Source: Planctomycetota bacterium
GTDB taxonomy: Bacteria; Planctomycetota; Planctomycetia; Pirellulales; Lacipirellulaceae
DNA length: 5,258 bases
Assembly: GCA_029259975.1 (NCBI GenBank)
Contig: JAJDEE010000244.1
Location: 1-5,258, forward strand
Direction of reading: 5' to 3'
Part shown: positions 4,533 to 5,258 of the stretch, piece after piece
How the letters are laid out: the number at the start of each line of letters is the position of its first letter
Numbering within the stretch: the first letter of the stretch is position 1
The notes under the pieces: generated by a model
Database searches by the model: none
Seen by the model: the letters and a program-made list of their open reading frames with translations, nothing else
What the model was told of the DNA's origin: nothing
Position numbers and translations under genes: made by a program

Positions 4533-5258
4533 ATGGCCAAAAACAGGCAAGAAAATCTACCGACCGAGGCGGCAGGGAAGAGGCCAGCGCCTACAATAAA
4601 AACGGTCCAAAAGCGTGCTGCTGGCGATCTGCCCTGGCATCCGTTCTGGCGTTGGCTGGTGAGCCTGTTGGTAATGTTGCATCTCACGGCCGTGTTCTGT
4701 GCGCCATGGGATTTGATGACTGCCGACGCGTTGCCGCCTGGATTTATGCCGCCGGTCGACTCGCTCGGCCGACAACTGCCGTTACCGCCCGACAGCAAAG
4801 TTTGGCAGCCGCCAGTAATCACGCGATCACTGCACCGATTTTTTCACGACTATCTCAACTTGTTGTATCTGAATCACGGTTACGAGTTTTTTGCCCCCGA
4901 CCCAGCAGGCACGCACGTCATTGATTACAAGGTGACGCAACCCGATGGCAAAGTGGTCGATGGTCGTCTGCCGAGCGTCGACGCGCAGTGGCCGCGGCTG
5001 TTTTATCATCGGCATATGATGTTGGCGGAGCAGACGCAGATGCCGGTCATGGGTCCTCAGTCGGGGCAGCATTATGCCGACCATCTTGCCACGCTTCATG
5101 GCGGGACCAGCCAACTGAAATTGAAAATACATTTTCTCCTGCCGCCCCACCGCGTGGCCGACGAGACACCGCTCGACGCGCCGTCAACCTATCAAGTGAT
5201 TGGCACCGTCGAAGGTCGTCCGCGACCTCAGGCTTCGTCCGACTTGCCTGCTCCACAG
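4533..5258 (+). CDS. Membrane-anchored hypothetical protein, truncated by the window end
   Basis: An ATG at 4533 opens a frame of 242 codons to the last base with no stop, so the 3' end is missing. A basic N-terminus of about 37 residues, probably cytosolic, precedes one hydrophobic segment (about 38-57, WLVSLLVMLHLTAVFCAPW). A probably extracytoplasmic domain follows, with recognisable aromatic motifs: FFHDYLNLLYLNHGYEFFAP (103-122) running into DPAG, then DYKVTQPDGKVVDGRLP (131-147), and WPRLFYHRHMMLAE (153-166). The end turns Pro-rich. From memory, proteins with LNHGY.FFAP and LxYHRHxML motifs occur in planctomycetes next to HTTM-domain (vitamin K-dependent carboxylase-like) membrane proteins, but I cannot confirm this and the neighbour lies outside the window. 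GAG at 4523 and AAGG at 4527 give a weak ribosome site. The codon pattern and peptide are clearly protein-like. The catalytic role, if any, is unknown. Confidence 0.85.
   Translation, partial: MAKNRQENLPTEAAGKRPAPTIKTVQKRAAGDLPWHPFWRWLVSLLVMLHLTAVFCAPWDLMTADALPPGFMPPVDSLGRQLPLPPDSKVWQPPVITRSLHRFFHDYLNLLYLNHGYEFFAPDPAGTHVIDYKVTQPDGKVVDGRLPSVDAQWPRLFYHRHMMLAEQTQMPVMGPQSGQHYADHLATLHGGTSQLKLKIHFLLPPHRVADETPLDAPSTYQVIGTVEGRPRPQASSDLPAPQ

Noticed and set aside
4514..4822. Minus-strand open frame of 102 codons with a hydrophobic end
   Set aside because: It is opposite the open plus-strand gene starting at 4533, whose peptide has a proper membrane span and dense motifs; the minus frame is best read as its shadow.

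Overview
The window most likely comes from a planctomycete, probably of the Pirellulales. The best evidence is a secreted Gly/Ser/Tyr-rich protein carrying two copies of the planctomycete-typical TIGR03000 domain. Moderately GC-rich DNA, loose gene packing with repeat-bearing spacers, and weak or absent Shine-Dalgarno sites fit this. The assignment is an inference from protein families, not from a marker gene.

Layout, left to right. (1) Positions 1-116 hold the probable 3' end of an unidentified plus-strand gene. (2) A secreted trypsin-like serine protease follows on the plus strand. It has a complete His/Asp/Ser triad, a four-unit STGK repeat before the catalytic domain, and an acidic/Gln-rich tail ending in a short hydrophobic segment. 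(3) Converging on it are two minus-strand genes: a PLP-dependent class V aminotransferase-fold enzyme (upstream) and coaD, phosphopantetheine adenylyltransferase of CoA synthesis (downstream). They are separated by a 144-bp spacer containing a tandem 21-bp repeat and a 9-bp-period ACGAAT array. (4) A divergent intergenic region of about 210 bp holds candidate promoters for both directions. On the plus side, three CAGGTT hexamers in alternating orientation surround the candidate -35 and -10. (5) The TIGR03000 gene comes next on the plus strand and ends in a strong Rho-independent terminator. (6) A plus-strand membrane-anchored protein gene, with conserved-looking aromatic and FAPDP motifs, starts at 4533 and runs off the right edge without a stop.

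The genes do not form one obvious pathway. coaD is a housekeeping enzyme. The protease and the TIGR03000 protein are exported, so envelope or periplasmic roles are likely. The aminotransferase-like enzyme has an intact PLP site but lacks the usual cysteine-desulfurase loop, so its substrate is open. No mobile element, CRISPR array, tRNA or rRNA was seen. The least understood parts are the TIGR03000 protein with its possible operator, the repeat cluster upstream of coaD, and the truncated right-edge gene.
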